The notes beneath the pieces are model-generated. The model was not told where the DNA came from. It saw nothing but the letters and a program-made list of their open reading frames with translations, and ran no database searches. Below are positions 10,882 to 20,857 of a stretch of 64,000 nucleotides of DNA, one piece after another. The position numbers were made by a program, and so were the translations under genes. How positions within the stretch are numbered: the stretch's first letter is position 1; each line of letters opens with the position of its first letter. The stretch is taken from the NCBI GenBank assembly GCA_003001795.1, contig PVNI01000001.1, positions 434,001-498,000 on the forward strand, read 5' to 3'. The DNA is from Actinomadura viridilutea (lineage in GTDB: Bacteria; Actinomycetota; Actinomycetes; Streptosporangiales; Streptosporangiaceae).

Positions 10882-12351
10882 TCACCAGCGGCGGGGCTTG
10901 CCCTTCTCGTACAGCCACACGCGGAACAGCCGGTCCAACTCGCGGCCGGAGACCTCTTCGGCGAGCCTGACGAACTCGGGCGTGGTGGCGGTGCCGTCGC
11001 GGTGGCTCTGCACCCACTTGCGCAGGATCGTGAAGAACTTGCGGTCGCCGACCCGCTTGCGCAGCGCGTGCAGGCACATCGCGCCCCGCGTGTAGACGGA
11101 GAAGCCGAACATGGCGTCACGTCCGGGGTCGCCCGGCGGCGGGTTGAAGACGGGAGAGCTGCCGGGCAGCCGGTAGTACCGCTTGAACACCGTGTCGGCG
11201 GCCTTCCGGTTGCGCTTGTCCCGTTCGCGCCACAGCCACTCGGCGTAGGTGGCGAAGCCCTCGTTCAGCCAGATGTCCTGCCAGTTGCGCAGGCTGACGC
11301 TGTTGCCGAACCACTGGTGCGCCACTTCGTGGACGATGAACTCCTCGCTGGGGGCGAACCCCGCGTACACGGGGCGCTCCTGGGTCTCCAGCGCGTAGTC
11401 CAGCTTCGGGTCGTCGACGACGGCGCCCGCGGTGGAGAACGGGTACGGCCCGAACGTCTCGGCCGCCCAGCGCACCGCGTCGATCGTGGTGCGGTGCACG
11501 CGCTTCGCCGACGAGGCGTACGCGGGGTCCACCGCCGTGATCACCGGGATGCGGCCGACCCTGCCGTGCCGCACCCGGAACCGTCCGATCGCCACCATCG
11601 CCAGGTAGCTGGCCATCGGCGACTCCTCGGACCACTCGTAGGTGGTGCTGTCCTCGTGCCGGATGACGCGGCCCGGCCTGCCGTTGGCCACGGCGCGCAG
11701 GTCCTTGGGCACGGTGATCCGGAACGAGTAGGTCGCCTTGTCGCTGGGGTGGTCGTTGACCGGCAGCCAGGTGGGCGCGCCGTCCGGCTGGGACAGCACG
11801 ACCGCGCCGTCGCGGGTCGGCACCCAGCCGTAGGTGCCGAGCGGGCCGTTCGTCAGCGGACCGGGACGCCCGGAGTACCGCACCACGGTGGTGAACATCT
11901 GCCCGGCGGGGATCTCCGCGTACGGGGTGATCGTCAGCTCCTGGCCGTCGCGCCGGTACTCGGCGGGCCTGCCCTCCACCGTGACCGAGGAGATCTCCGG
12001 GCCCCGGTAGTCGAGGCTGAACGCCGACAGCGGCTGGGTCGCGCGCGCGTTGACGGTGACGGTCGCGTCGACGTCGCCGCGCGCGCCCGGGTAGTCGAGG
12101 ACGACGTCGTAGTGGCGGACGTCGTAGCCGCCGTTGCCGGCGTTCGGGAAGTACGGGTCGCCGAGGCCGGGGCCGCCCGGCGTCTTGTGCTCCACGGTGC
12201 CGCGGAGCGGCACGGCGGACACGGTGCCGCGGAGCGGCGCGGCGGACACGGTGCCGCGGAGCGGCACGGCGGACGCGGCGCCGCCGCTCGTGGTCGCCAG
12301 CAGGACGGCCGCGGTCGCCGCCGAGGTCACGCGCATCCAAGCCCGGTTCAT
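10882..12351 (-). CDS. Secreted M1-family zinc metallopeptidase (paralogue 2)
   Basis: 489 residues from the ATG at 12351; a GTG three codons earlier (12360) is also possible, and neither has a clear ribosome binding site. A signal peptide with Arg in its n-region ends near GGAASA. A 9-residue segment (SAVPLRGTV) is then repeated three times before the conserved GDPYFPNAGNGGYD start of the mature enzyme. Zinc site: HEVAHQWFGN (H341, E342, H345) and E364 in WLNEGF; ALETQERPVYA stands where GxMEN is expected. It is predicted to be an extracellular aminopeptidase-like enzyme. The tandem repeat makes the mature N-terminus variable in principle. Confidence 0.9.
   Translation of the reverse strand: MNRAWMRVTSAATAAVLLATTSGGAASAVPLRGTVSAAPLRGTVSAVPLRGTVEHKTPGGPGLGDPYFPNAGNGGYDVRHYDVVLDYPGARGDVDATVTVNARATQPLSAFSLDYRGPEISSVTVEGRPAEYRRDGQELTITPYAEIPAGQMFTTVVRYSGRPGPLTNGPLGTYGWVPTRDGAVVLSQPDGAPTWLPVNDHPSDKATYSFRITVPKDLRAVANGRPGRVIRHEDSTTYEWSEESPMASYLAMVAIGRFRVRHGRVGRIPVITAVDPAYASSAKRVHRTTIDAVRWAAETFGPYPFSTAGAVVDDPKLDYALETQERPVYAGFAPSEEFIVHEVAHQWFGNSVSLRNWQDIWLNEGFATYAEWLWRERDKRNRKAADTVFKRYYRLPGSSPVFNPPPGDPGRDAMFGFSVYTRGAMCLHALRKRVGDRKFFTILRKWVQSHRDGTATTPEFVRLAEEVSGRELDRLFRVWLYEKGKPRRW
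12193..12273 (-). repeat. 27-bp tandem repeat, three copies, in M1 peptidase 2
   Basis: Three adjacent 27-bp units (12193-12219, 12220-12246, 12247-12273). Units 1 and 3 are identical and unit 2 differs at one base. The repeat is in frame and encodes three copies of a 9-residue motif just after the signal peptide. Confidence 0.9.
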
Positions 12352-12475
12352 CGGTGCCACTGTGCGCGGCCGGGCGGCGCGGCGCCCGGCGGACAGGCCG
12401 GACGTTGCGGAGTGCTTGCCTGCGCTTGACGCCCGCTTGACGGTCGCCCGGTCGGGCGGCGCGGATCGGCCGCGG

Positions 12476-14038
12476 TCAGCGGCTGGGACGGCCCCGCTTG
12501 TACAGCCAGTCGTCGAAGAAGGAATCGAGCTGCCGGCCCGACACGCGCTCGGCCACCTCGATGAACTGCTCGGTGGTGGCCGACGAGTGCCGCCGCTCCT
12601 TCGTCCAGGTCTTCAGGATGGTGAAGAACGTGTCGTCGCCGACCTTGGTGCGCAGCGCGTGCAGGGTCATGCCGCCCCGGTCGTACACCGAACGCCCGAA
12701 CATCCGCGCCCGGCCGGGGTTTCCGGGCGGCACGTCCCACAGCTCCCGGCTGTCCGCGTCGGCGTACAGCTCGTCGAACTTGGACTGCACGGACTGGCCG
12801 CCCGCCTTCTCCGCCCACATCCACTCGGCGTAGGTGGCGAAGCCCTCGTTCAGCCAGATGTCCTTCCAGCGCGCCACGCTGACGCTGTTGCCGAACCACT
12901 GGTGGGCCAGCTCGTGCGCGAGGAGGGTGTCGTCGAGGCCGTACGACCCGTACACCGGCCGGGTCTGCGTCTCCAGCGCGAAACCGACCTGCGCGTTGTC
13001 CACGAGCCCGCCGGTGGAGGAGAACGGGTAGGGGCCGAACCGCCGCGCCCACTCGTCCGTGATCTCGGCGTTCTTGGCGTGGAAGCGCTCCAGGTCGGCG
13101 GTCGGCACGGACGGGTCGACGGCGGAGATGTTGGTCACGCCGCCGGGCGTGCGGTCCCTCTTCACCTCGAACCGGCCCACGGTGACCGTGGCCAGGTACG
13201 TGGCCATCGGCTCCTTCACCCGCCACGTCGCGGTGGTCGAGCGCCGCGCGGAGATCGGCGACACCCCCGGACTCCCCCCGCCGCCCGGAGCGCCGTCCGA
13301 CCCGGTCGAGCCGCCGACCCGGTCCGGCGGGGCGCCGGGCTCGCCGTTGGCGATCGCGGTCAGCCCGTCGGGCACGGTGATCTCGAAGTCGAACGTGGCC
13401 TTGTCGCTGGGATGGTCGTTCGCGGGGAACCAGGTGCGCGCGCCGCTCGGCTGGCAGGCCACGAACACCCCGTCGGGGGTGCGGATCCATCCGTAGCGGC
13501 CGAGGACGGGGTCGCTCACCGGACGCGGCGTCCCCGAATAGCGCACCCGCACCGTGAACCGGGCGCCCTTCTCCACCGGCCGGGACGGCGAGACGATCAG
13601 CTCGTCGCCGTCGCGCCGCTGCCGCGCCGGCGCGCCGTTCACCGTGATCCGCGACACCCGCAGGCCGCTCAGGTCGAGGTTGAAGGAGGGCAGCCGCTGC
13701 AGGGCGACCGCGGTGATCTCGGCGGTGCCGTCCAGCTCCGCGACGCCCCCCGGCGTGACGGCCAGCGTGAGGTCGTAGTGCTGGACGTCGTACCCGGCGT
13801 TGCCGTCCCCGGGGACGTACGGGTCGCCGATGGTGTGCTGCTGCGGCGCGGCCGCCTCCGGCGGGGCGGGGATCCGCCCGCCGGGCTCGCGGTCGCCGGA
13901 GCCGCCCAGGCAGGCCGTCAGCGTCCCGGCGAGCGCCGCGGCGGTCAGGGCGGCGGCGCCGCGCGAGACGGGCCGCGGGCCGCGGCGGCGGGACGGCAGG
14001 GACTGGTCTGCGGCGATGCGGACGCGGTCGAGGCGCAC
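12476..14038 (-). CDS. M1-family metallopeptidase lipoprotein (paralogue 3)
   Basis: 520 residues from the GTG at 14038. The N-terminus has several Arg, a hydrophobic stretch and a lipobox LTAC with Cys43 followed by a Gly/Ser-rich spacer, so this paralogue should be lipid-anchored to the outer face of the membrane, unlike the other two. Zinc site: HELAHQWFGN (H375, E376, H379) and E398 in WLNEGF; FALETQTRPVY replaces GxMEN. An insertion of about 25 Gly/Pro/Ser-rich residues (GAPGGGGSPGV region) lies in the beta domain and is absent from the paralogues. It follows the RDD gene by 68 bases on the same strand. The open frame continues upstream inside the RDD region, but homology begins only here. 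Confidence 0.88.
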   Translation of the reverse strand: MRLDRVRIAADQSLPSRRRGPRPVSRGAAALTAAALAGTLTACLGGSGDREPGGRIPAPPEAAAPQQHTIGDPYVPGDGNAGYDVQHYDLTLAVTPGGVAELDGTAEITAVALQRLPSFNLDLSGLRVSRITVNGAPARQRRDGDELIVSPSRPVEKGARFTVRVRYSGTPRPVSDPVLGRYGWIRTPDGVFVACQPSGARTWFPANDHPSDKATFDFEITVPDGLTAIANGEPGAPPDRVGGSTGSDGAPGGGGSPGVSPISARRSTTATWRVKEPMATYLATVTVGRFEVKRDRTPGGVTNISAVDPSVPTADLERFHAKNAEITDEWARRFGPYPFSSTGGLVDNAQVGFALETQTRPVYGSYGLDDTLLAHELAHQWFGNSVSVARWKDIWLNEGFATYAEWMWAEKAGGQSVQSKFDELYADADSRELWDVPPGNPGRARMFGRSVYDRGGMTLHALRTKVGDDTFFTILKTWTKERRHSSATTEQFIEVAERVSGRQLDSFFDDWLYKRGRPSR

Positions 14039-14106
14039 GCGGTCCAGCCTGCCCGCGCAAGGGAGCGGAGGCAACCGCGCCGTGCCGCGATCCAGGCCGG
14101 ACACGG

Positions 14107-14784
14107 TCAGCGCCGGGCGTAGGGGTTGGGCGTCCCCGGGCCGGCCTTGACCACGACCGTCCGGGCGGCCTTGTCGTGCAGGGCCTGCTTGCGCTCGTCC
14201 CACAGGATCCACGCGATGTCGAGAAGGCCGATGCAGCCGCACACCCCGCCGAGGACGGTGTAGAACGCCGAACGGCCCGCGGCCTGGCCGGCGTCGATCG
14301 CGCCGCCGTCGTCGGCCCGCACCACCCTGATCCGCAGCAGCATCTTGCCGAGCGTCTGCCCGAACCGCAGGTGCATCAGCCAGTAGTAGACGAAGGCGAT
14401 CGCGATCGCGGCCAGGTTGGCCAGCAGCCGGTCGCGGTCGGCCACCGGCGCGTTCGGCGCCGGATCGGCGACCCGGCTCCAGTCCACCACCGTCCACCAG
14501 ATCGGCAGCATCACGAGGCTGATGAGGACGGAGTCGACGATGCCCGCGCCGAGCCGCGCCCAGCGACTGGCCAGGTCGGCGGCGCCCGGGGGACGGCGGT
14601 CCCCGCCCCGGTCGGGCGGCGCGCCGTGCTCGGGGACTCCGCCGTACGGGCCCTGGCCGCCGTAGGCGCCGGGATACGGGGGCGGCTGCGCCTCCGGCTC
14701 GCCGGGGGCGCGCCACGGCTCCTCCTGCGGCCGTTCCCCGGACGGCCGTTCCCCGGGCGCGGGGTCGTGCGGCGGTTGGGTCAT
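14107..14784 (-). CDS. RDD-family membrane protein with Pro-rich N-terminus
   Basis: 225 residues from the ATG at 14784. The first 80 residues are Pro/Gly/Glu-rich and probably disordered in the cytoplasm. The RDD domain follows: RWARLGAGIVDSVLISL (helix 1 with the Arg and Asp signature residues), a helix around AIAIAFVYYWLMHL, GQTLGKMLLRIRVV, and a last segment GLLDIAWILWDERKQALHDKAA. The family has been linked to transport, including ion exchange, but the role is unproven. It may be co-transcribed with the lipoprotein peptidase downstream. Confidence 0.85.
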   Translation of the reverse strand: MTQPPHDPAPGERPSGERPQEEPWRAPGEPEAQPPPYPGAYGGQGPYGGVPEHGAPPDRGGDRRPPGAADLASRWARLGAGIVDSVLISLVMLPIWWTVVDWSRVADPAPNAPVADRDRLLANLAAIAIAFVYYWLMHLRFGQTLGKMLLRIRVVRADDGGAIDAGQAAGRSAFYTVLGGVCGCIGLLDIAWILWDERKQALHDKAARTVVVKAGPGTPNPYARR

Positions 14785-14860
14785 GCCGTGAAGGTCGGCG
14801 CCCGGCCCGCCCGCCAAACCTCGCCGCGCCCGGGACCGGCGAATGTTTACCGATCGATGA

Positions 14861-16009
<1,149 letters not shown>

Positions 16010-16063
16010 AATCTGCACAGCGGAGCGCGGGAAATCCGGGCCCGCCTGTACAGGATGACCATG

Positions 16064-16070
16064 AAGGAGG
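16064..16070 (+). promoter_or_regulatory. Shine-Dalgarno that sets the GTG start of the Lrp regulator
   Basis: AAGGAGG lies 5 nt before GTG 16076. The upstream in-frame ATGs (16055, 16061) have no such site, and the second one is placed immediately before the site itself. Confidence 0.7.
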
Positions 16071-16075
16071 ACGCG

Positions 16076-16696
16076 GTGCCCGCGGAGCCCGTCGACGGCC
16101 TGGACGGACGGCTGATCGAGCTGCTGGCGGCCGAGCCGCGCATCGGGGTGCTGGAGGCGTCCCGCCGCCTGGGCGTGGCGCGCGGCACCGTGCAGGCGCG
16201 GCTGGACCGGCTGGCCCGGCGCGGCGTCATCCGCGGCTACGGCCCCGACATCGACCCGGCCGCGCTCGGCTACGGCGTGACCGCGTTCGTCACGCTGCAG
16301 ATCCGCCAGCCCGGCGGGCACGACCCGGTGGCCGAGCGGCTCGCCGCGATCCCGGAGGTGATCGAGGCGCACACGATCACCGGGCCGGGCGACATGCTCT
16401 GCCGCATCGTCGCCCGCAGCAACCAGGACCTGCAGCGCGTCATCGACCTGGTCGTCGACGTGCGCGGGGTGGAGCGCGCCTCGACGGTGATATCGCTGGC
16501 GACGCAGGTGCCCTACCGCACCCTCCCGCTGGTCCGCCAGGCCGCCCGCGCCGCCGAGTCCCGGGCTGCAGAGTCCCGGGCGGCAGAGTCCCGGCCGGCA
16601 GAGCCTCGCGCGGTCGGGTCCCGCGCCGTCGGGCCCGGCGGCGCCGAGCCGCCCGGCCTCCGTCCCCGCGGAACCCGGCCGGGGACGCGCGCGTGA
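16076..16696 (+). CDS. Lrp/AsnC-family transcriptional regulator
   Basis: 206 residues from the GTG at 16076. The N-terminal helix-turn-helix (about 5-55, LDGRLIELL...GTVQARLDRL) is followed by the RAM ligand domain (about 70-145, with GPGDMLCRIVA). The family senses amino acids or aromatic acids. Divergence from hppD suggests control of tyrosine degradation, as in related hppD-adjacent Lrp proteins. The last 50 residues are an Arg/Ala/Glu/Pro-rich tail built from a 15-bp DNA repeat, which is not usual for the family (typically about 150 residues). Upstream ATG codons at 16055 and 16061 are less likely starts. Confidence 0.88.
   Translation: MPAEPVDGLDGRLIELLAAEPRIGVLEASRRLGVARGTVQARLDRLARRGVIRGYGPDIDPAALGYGVTAFVTLQIRQPGGHDPVAERLAAIPEVIEAHTITGPGDMLCRIVARSNQDLQRVIDLVVDVRGVERASTVISLATQVPYRTLPLVRQAARAAESRAAESRAAESRPAEPRAVGSRAVGPGGAEPPGLRPRGTRPGTRA
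16553..16612 (+). repeat. 15-bp tandem repeat, four copies, in the Lrp C-terminal tail
   Basis: Four in-frame 15-bp units (16553-16567, 16568-16582, 16583-16597, 16598-16612) encode a degenerate AAESR pentapeptide. The last unit is the most diverged. Confidence 0.8.
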
Positions 16697-16701
16697 CGGC
16701 G

Positions 16702-16737
16702 GACGGCCCGCCGCCCCTCGGCGGGCGGCGGGCCGTC
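16702..16737. terminator. Hairpin between convergent lrp and greA
   Basis: A 15-bp perfect stem (16702-16716 with 16723-16737) with a 6-nt loop, 6 bases after the Lrp stop codon. Confidence 0.75.
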
Positions 16738-16775
16738 GCGCTCGTCGACCGGTTCCGGTCGGAAGATCCAGGGAG

Positions 16776-16793
16776 CGGCCCCTGAAGGGGCCG
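16776..16793. terminator. Second hairpin between lrp and greA
   Basis: CGGCCCC-TGAA-GGGGCCG, a 7-bp stem with a tetraloop. Lying 59 bases beyond the greA stop codon, it may end greA transcripts. Confidence 0.55.
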
Positions 16794-16852
16794 TCACGGG
16801 CGGCGGCGGACGTGAGCGGGGGCCGCCGGGCCCGCCCGTCCCGTCCGGACGG

Positions 16853-17353
16853 TCAGGAGCCCTGGTAGGGGGTCGCGTCGATGATCTCGACGGTCATGCT
16901 GCGGCCGTTGGGCAGCGTGTAGGTGGCCTTCTCGCCGACCTTCTTGCCGATGATGGCCGCGCCGAGCGGCGACTTGGGCGAGTACACGTCGATGGGGGCG
17001 CCGCTCTCCTCACGGGAGGCCAGCAGGAAGGTGACCTCCTCGTCGTCGCCCTCGAACGCCACGGTGACGGTCATGCCGGGACCGACCACGCCCTCGGTGC
17101 GCGGGGCCTCGCCCACGCGGGCGTTCTCCAGGATGCTCTGGAGCTGGAGGATCCGCGCCTCGATCTTTCCCTGCTCCTCCTTGGCCGCGTGGTAGCCGCC
17201 GTTCTCGCGCAGGTCGCCCTCCTCCCGCGCCGCCTCGATCTTCTGCGCGATCTCGATGCGGCCGGGGCCCGACAGGTGGTCCAGCTCGGCCTTGAGCCGG
17301 TCGTACGCCTCCTGGGTGAGCCAGGTGACGTTGTCAGCGCGGGTCTCGGTCAC
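16853..17353 (-). CDS. greA: Transcription elongation factor GreA
   Basis: 166 residues from GTG with GAGGAG 5 nt upstream. GreA enters the RNA polymerase secondary channel and stimulates cleavage of backtracked transcripts. The N-terminal coiled coil (about 12-82) carries the acidic tip residues in AAREEGDLRENGGYHAAKEE. The C-terminal FKBP-like domain contains SPKSPLGAAIIGKKVGE. It is slightly longer than the 158-residue E. coli protein. Its position next to the DUF4307 gene and mca is conserved in actinobacteria. Confidence 0.95.
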   Translation of the reverse strand: MTETRADNVTWLTQEAYDRLKAELDHLSGPGRIEIAQKIEAAREEGDLRENGGYHAAKEEQGKIEARILQLQSILENARVGEAPRTEGVVGPGMTVTVAFEGDDEEVTFLLASREESGAPIDVYSPKSPLGAAIIGKKVGEKATYTLPNGRSMTVEIIDATPYQGS

Positions 17354-17514
17354 GGGTACTCCTCATCCACACGTTGCGATTCTCGCTCGCCCGAGGGAGA
17401 GCGCCACATCAACATGTAATGCGGCCAGGTGAAACCTCTAGCCTATGCGATGTGTGCGGGTAAAGGTTCCCTCAGGGCGCCGTAGGTAATCTGCCAATCG
17501 CCAAGGTCACATGT

Positions 17515-17532
17515 CGCGGTCCGCGGACCGCG
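17515..17532. terminator. Perfect 18-bp palindrome just after the DUF4307 gene
   Basis: CGCGGTCCG/CGGACCGCG folds into a 7-bp hairpin with a 4-nt loop, 2 bases beyond the stop codon of the minus-strand DUF4307 gene. It probably terminates or stabilises that transcript. Confidence 0.6.
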
Positions 17533-17534
17533 GT

Positions 17535-17927
17535 TCAGATCTTGCGGCAGTCCTTGATCCGGGCGCCGGTGGCGCGCCGGGACGTCCGCAGAACGTCGTT
17601 CCGGGTGATCCCGGACGTCCCCCGCGGAACCGTGATCTCCTTGTACGCCACGACGGCGAAGTCGGTGTCGAAGGCGTCCACCACGCAGCGGACCTCCGCG
17701 TCCTTCGGCTTGGCCACCTGGTACCTGATGCGAACGGACGAATCGTCCACGACCGACCACGCGACGGTCTGCGCCGCTATTCCCGGCGTCTGGCCCACGT
17801 TGGCCACGATCACTGCCCAGCCGACCGCCATCACCGCGGCCAGCACACCGATGACGGCATAGCCCAGCCGCCCGCCGCGGCGCGGCCGCTCGGGGGCGGA
17901 GGAGGCGGAAGGCGCGCTAAGGGCCAT
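17535..17927 (-). CDS. DUF4307 single-pass membrane protein
   Basis: 130 residues from the ATG at 17927, with GGAGA 8 nt upstream. A short basic N-terminus, one membrane helix (about 22-44) and an exported C-terminal domain with two cysteines (CVVDAF, KDCRKI) match the actinobacterial DUF4307 family. The gene is divergent from mca, a neighbourhood conserved in mycobacteria (Rv1081c beside mca). Function unknown; the two exported cysteines could form a disulfide. Confidence 0.8.
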   Translation of the reverse strand: MALSAPSASSAPERPRRGGRLGYAVIGVLAAVMAVGWAVIVANVGQTPGIAAQTVAWSVVDDSSVRIRYQVAKPKDAEVRCVVDAFDTDFAVVAYKEITVPRGTSGITRNDVLRTSRRATGARIKDCRKI

Positions 17928-18048
17928 GCGGGAATCTCCGTGCGATCCGTGGACGTTGTCAGGGACAATTCTCTTCTGTGGCGGCGCGTGCTCCGTACCG
18001 GGGCCCGCGAAACGCCCGTACACGCCGTGCTGAGAGGAAGAACCCCAG

Positions 18049-18999
18049 GTGTCCGAGCTCATCGACGGTACCGCGCCGGCCGGCGCGCAGGCCGGCTCAC
18101 GATCGGACGGGCCCGCCGGCCCGGACGGCGGGCGGCTGCGGCTGATGGCCGTGCACGCCCACCCCGACGACGAGTCGAGCAAGGGGGCCGCCACGATGGC
18201 CCGGTACGTCGCCGAGGGCGTGGACGTGCTGGTGGTGACGTGCACCGGCGGCGAGCGCGGCGACATCCTCAACCCGGCGATGGAGCGTCCGGAGATCCGG
18301 GCGAACATCGCCCGGGTGCGGCAGGAGGAGATGGCGCGGGCCCGCGAGATCCTCGGCGTCCAGCAGCGCTGGCTGGGATTCGTCGACTCCGGGTTCCCCG
18401 AGGGGGACCCGCCGCCCCCGCTGCCCGAGGGCTGCTTCGCGCTGGAACCGCTGGAGAAGGCGGCCGAGCCGCTGGTGCGCGCCGTGCGCGAGTTCCGGCC
18501 GCACGTGATGCTGACCTACGACGAGAAGGGCGGCTACCCCCACCCCGACCACGTCAAGACGCACGAGATCTCGGTGGAGGCGTTCGAGGCCGCCGGCGAC
18601 CCGGACCGGTACCCCGGGACGGGGGAGCCGTGGCAGCCGCTCAAGCTCTACTACCACATGACCTTCAACCGGGAGCGCATCCTCACGCTGCACGAGGCCA
18701 TGGAGAAGGCCGGGCTGGAGTCGCCGTACGGCGACTGGATCGCCCGCTTCGACGAGCGGCCGCAGCTGTGGGAGGTGACGACCCGCGTGCCGTGCGCCGA
18801 CTACTTCGAGACGCGCGACAAGGCGCTGCTGGCGCACGCCACCCAGATCGACCCCAACGGGTCCTGGTTCGCCTGCCCGCTGGACCTGCAGCGCGAGGCA
18901 TGGCCGACGGAGGACTACCATTTGGCCAGGTCCCTGGTGGACACCGAACTGCCGGAGGACGACTTGTTCGCCGGCATACGGGAGAGGTGTCTGTCGTGA
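18049..18999 (+). CDS. mca: Mycothiol S-conjugate amidase
   Basis: 316 residues from GTG with a GAGAGGAAG Shine-Dalgarno. Mca is a zinc hydrolase that cleaves mycothiol conjugates of electrophiles and antibiotics to a mercapturic acid and GlcN-Ins. The LmbE/PIG-L signature is [12 protein letters not shown] (H38, D40, D41), with [11 protein letters not shown] and [10 protein letters not shown] following. The specific extension and neighbourhood favour Mca over the paralogue MshB. About 25 Gly/Ala-rich residues precede the conserved start. Its presence implies a mycothiol-producing actinomycete. It overlaps the next small gene by 4 bases (GTGA). Confidence 0.93.
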   Translation: MSELIDGTAPAGAQAGSRSDGPAGPDGGRLRLMAVHAHPDDESSKGAATMARYVAEGVDVLVVTCTGGERGDILNPAMERPEIRANIARVRQEEMARAREILGVQQRWLGFVDSGFPEGDPPPPLPEGCFALEPLEKAAEPLVRAVREFRPHVMLTYDEKGGYPHPDHVKTHEISVEAFEAAGDPDRYPGTGEPWQPLKLYYHMTFNRERILTLHEAMEKAGLESPYGDWIARFDERPQLWEVTTRVPCADYFETRDKALLAHATQIDPNGSWFACPLDLQREAWPTEDYHLARSLVDTELPEDDLFAGIRERCLS

Positions 19000-19256
19000 T
19001 AACTCCGTCGGCCGTTCCGCTCGACACGGCCATCTCGCTTGCCATTCCGCTCAACGACGACACGGTCACCCCGGGCTTCCTGGGGTTCGGCTTCTTCCTC
19101 GCCCTGGGCGCGGCGACGTTCCTGCTGCTCCGGTCGATGAACAAGCGGCTGCGCAAGGTCCAGGCGCTGCGCGCGGCCGAGCTCGAAAAGCAGGAGCAGG
19201 AGCGCGCCCAGAAGGACGAGGAGGAGAAGACCGCGAACGGCGCCCGCGGCGACTGA
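18996..19256 (+). CDS. Small membrane protein coupled to mca (Rv1083-like)
   Basis: 86 residues from the GTG at 18996, which overlaps the mca stop codon and has GGAGAGG 8 nt upstream; a GTG at 18987 is less well placed. One membrane helix (about 27-46, [16 protein letters not shown]) is followed by a highly charged Lys/Glu-rich cytoplasmic tail likely to be helical. A small membrane protein follows mca in many actinobacteria. Function unknown; tight coupling hints at a role with Mca or in mycothiol-conjugate export. Confidence 0.75.
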   Translation: MITPSAVPLDTAISLAIPLNDDTVTPGFLGFGFFLALGAATFLLLRSMNKRLRKVQALRAAELEKQEQERAQKDEEEKTANGARGD

Positions 19257-19299
19257 CCTGGGCGACTGGCCTGGGCGACTGGCCTGGGCGACCGGCCTG
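19248..19299 (+). repeat. 13-bp tandem repeat, four copies, spanning a stop codon
   Basis: Four units of ggcgactggcctg (19248-19260, 19261-19273, 19274-19286, 19287-19299) with one change in the first and one in the last. Unit 1 contains the TGA stop of the small mca-linked gene; the other units have TGG or CGG at that place. Confidence 0.85.
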
Positions 19300-19310
19300 G
19301 GCGGCCGTCG

Positions 19311-19787
19311 TCAGGCCTTGCGGTGGTCCCAGCTGACCACCCGGTCCGGCTCCATGACGACGACGACCCGCTTGGCCAGCGACCGCTCCAGGCCCGCGGC
19401 GAACTCGGCGTCGAGGGGCCGCCCCGGCTCCGGGACGGGCAGCCCGGCCATGCGCGCCCCGACCGCCGCGCCGACCCGCAGGCGCACGTCCGGGTCCTCG
19501 ACGATGCGGCCCGTGCCGTACAGCACGGCGCCGCGCAGCTCGCCGTACTCGACGCCGTCCTCGACCAGGCAGGTCATGGTGGGGTTGCGGCGCAGGTTCT
19601 GCACCTTCTGGGACTTGCGGTACGTGGTGAAGGCGATCTTGCCGTCGAGCAGGGCGTAGAACATCGTCACCAGGTGCGGCTCGCCCTTGGGGCCGATCGT
19701 GGCGACCTGCACCTTGAACGAGGCGGCCAGGAAGTCGGCGACCTCCTCCGGCGTCATCTTGATCTGCTCGCGCTTGTTCCCGCCCAC
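19311..19787 (-). CDS. PPOX-class (pyridoxamine-phosphate-oxidase-like) flavin/F420-binding protein
   Basis: 158 residues from the GTG at 19787, preceded by GGGGAGG; an internal ATG at 19754 is an alternative. The split-barrel fold is indicated by [26 protein letters not shown], then [17 protein letters not shown] and the [15 protein letters not shown] strand. Such proteins bind FMN or F420 and reduce or oxidise small molecules. The KVQNLRRNP segment is typical of F420-dependent actinobacterial members, so F420 is the more likely cofactor (inference). It is divergent from the ribonuclease Z gene. Confidence 0.8.
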   Translation of the reverse strand: MGGNKREQIKMTPEEVADFLAASFKVQVATIGPKGEPHLVTMFYALLDGKIAFTTYRKSQKVQNLRRNPTMTCLVEDGVEYGELRGAVLYGTGRIVEDPDVRLRVGAAVGARMAGLPVPEPGRPLDAEFAAGLERSLAKRVVVVMEPDRVVSWDHRKA

Positions 19788-19870
19788 CGGCCCTCCCCGG
19801 GTCCGACACCGACGACGCCGCCAGAATAAACGCTCGCTTACCACCCCCGGGCGCGGACGATGATGGGGTC

Positions 19871-20827
19871 ATGTCCGCACGTGATCTCCTCGTCCTCGGC
19901 TCCGCCAGCGCGGTGCCCACCCGGTTCCGCAACCACAACGGCTACCTGTTGCGGTGGGACGGGCACGGGCTGCTGTTCGACCCGGGGGAGGGCACGCAGC
20001 GGCAGATGACGCTCGCGGGCGTCTCGGCCCACGACGTCACGTGGATCTGCCTCACCCACTTCCACGGCGACCACTGCCTGGGCGTGCCGGGGGTCGTCCA
20101 GCGCATCGCCCGCGACGGCGTCCCGCATTCGGTGCGCGCGGTCTTCCCCGCGAGCGGCGCCGTGTACTGGGAGCGGCTGCGCCACGCCACGGCGTTCGTC
20201 GACACCGCCGTCATCGAGGAGGTGCCGATCTCCGGCGACCAGGCGGTGGTCGCCACCGCCCCGTTCACGCTCACCGCGCGGCGCCTGTCGCACCCCGTGG
20301 AGGCCTACGGCTACCGCCTGGAGGAGCCCGACGGCGTCACCATGCTGCCCGCGGAGCTGGCCGCCCGGGGCGTGCGCGGCCCGCTCGTCCGGCGGCTGCA
20401 GGAGGAGGGGCGGGTCACCGCGCCCGACGGCCGGACGGTCGCGCTGGAGGAGTGCAGCGTGCGGCGCCCCGGCCAGAAGGTCGCGTTCGTCATGGACACC
20501 CGGCTGTGCCAGGCCGCCTACGACCTGGCCGACGGCGTGGACGTGCTCGTCATCGAGGCGACGTTCCTGGACGAGGACGCCGCGCTGGCGGCCGAGTACG
20601 GCCACCTCACCGCCGGGCAGGCCGGGCGCGTCGCCGCCGCCGGCGGCGTGCGGCGCCTGGTGCTCACCCACTTCTCCGAGCGCTACCGCGCCGAGGACGA
20701 GCCGCGCTTCGCCGAGCAGGCCGCCGCCGCGGGCTTCGCCGGCGACATCGTCATCGCCCACGACCTGGACCGGGTCCCCCTGCCCCGCCGCCGGCGGGCC
20801 GCGGCGCGGCGCCGGCAGGGAGGGTGA
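19871..20827 (+). CDS. rnz: Ribonuclease Z
   Basis: 318 residues. This metallo-beta-lactamase-fold endonuclease trims tRNA 3' ends. Motif II is [13 protein letters not shown], and later metal-binding positions include [19 protein letters not shown] and VLTHFSERY. Length and the PGEGTQRQM segment match RNase Z rather than lactonases or glyoxalase II. The last 15 residues are Arg-rich. It stands as a single gene before the DUF255 gene (30-base gap) and they may be co-transcribed. Confidence 0.9.
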   Translation: MSARDLLVLGSASAVPTRFRNHNGYLLRWDGHGLLFDPGEGTQRQMTLAGVSAHDVTWICLTHFHGDHCLGVPGVVQRIARDGVPHSVRAVFPASGAVYWERLRHATAFVDTAVIEEVPISGDQAVVATAPFTLTARRLSHPVEAYGYRLEEPDGVTMLPAELAARGVRGPLVRRLQEEGRVTAPDGRTVALEECSVRRPGQKVAFVMDTRLCQAAYDLADGVDVLVIEATFLDEDAALAAEYGHLTAGQAGRVAAAGGVRRLVLTHFSERYRAEDEPRFAEQAAAAGFAGDIVIAHDLDRVPLPRRRRAAARRRQGG

Positions 20828-20857
20828 GGCCGCGGGGGATCGGGCAGGATCGGTGAC

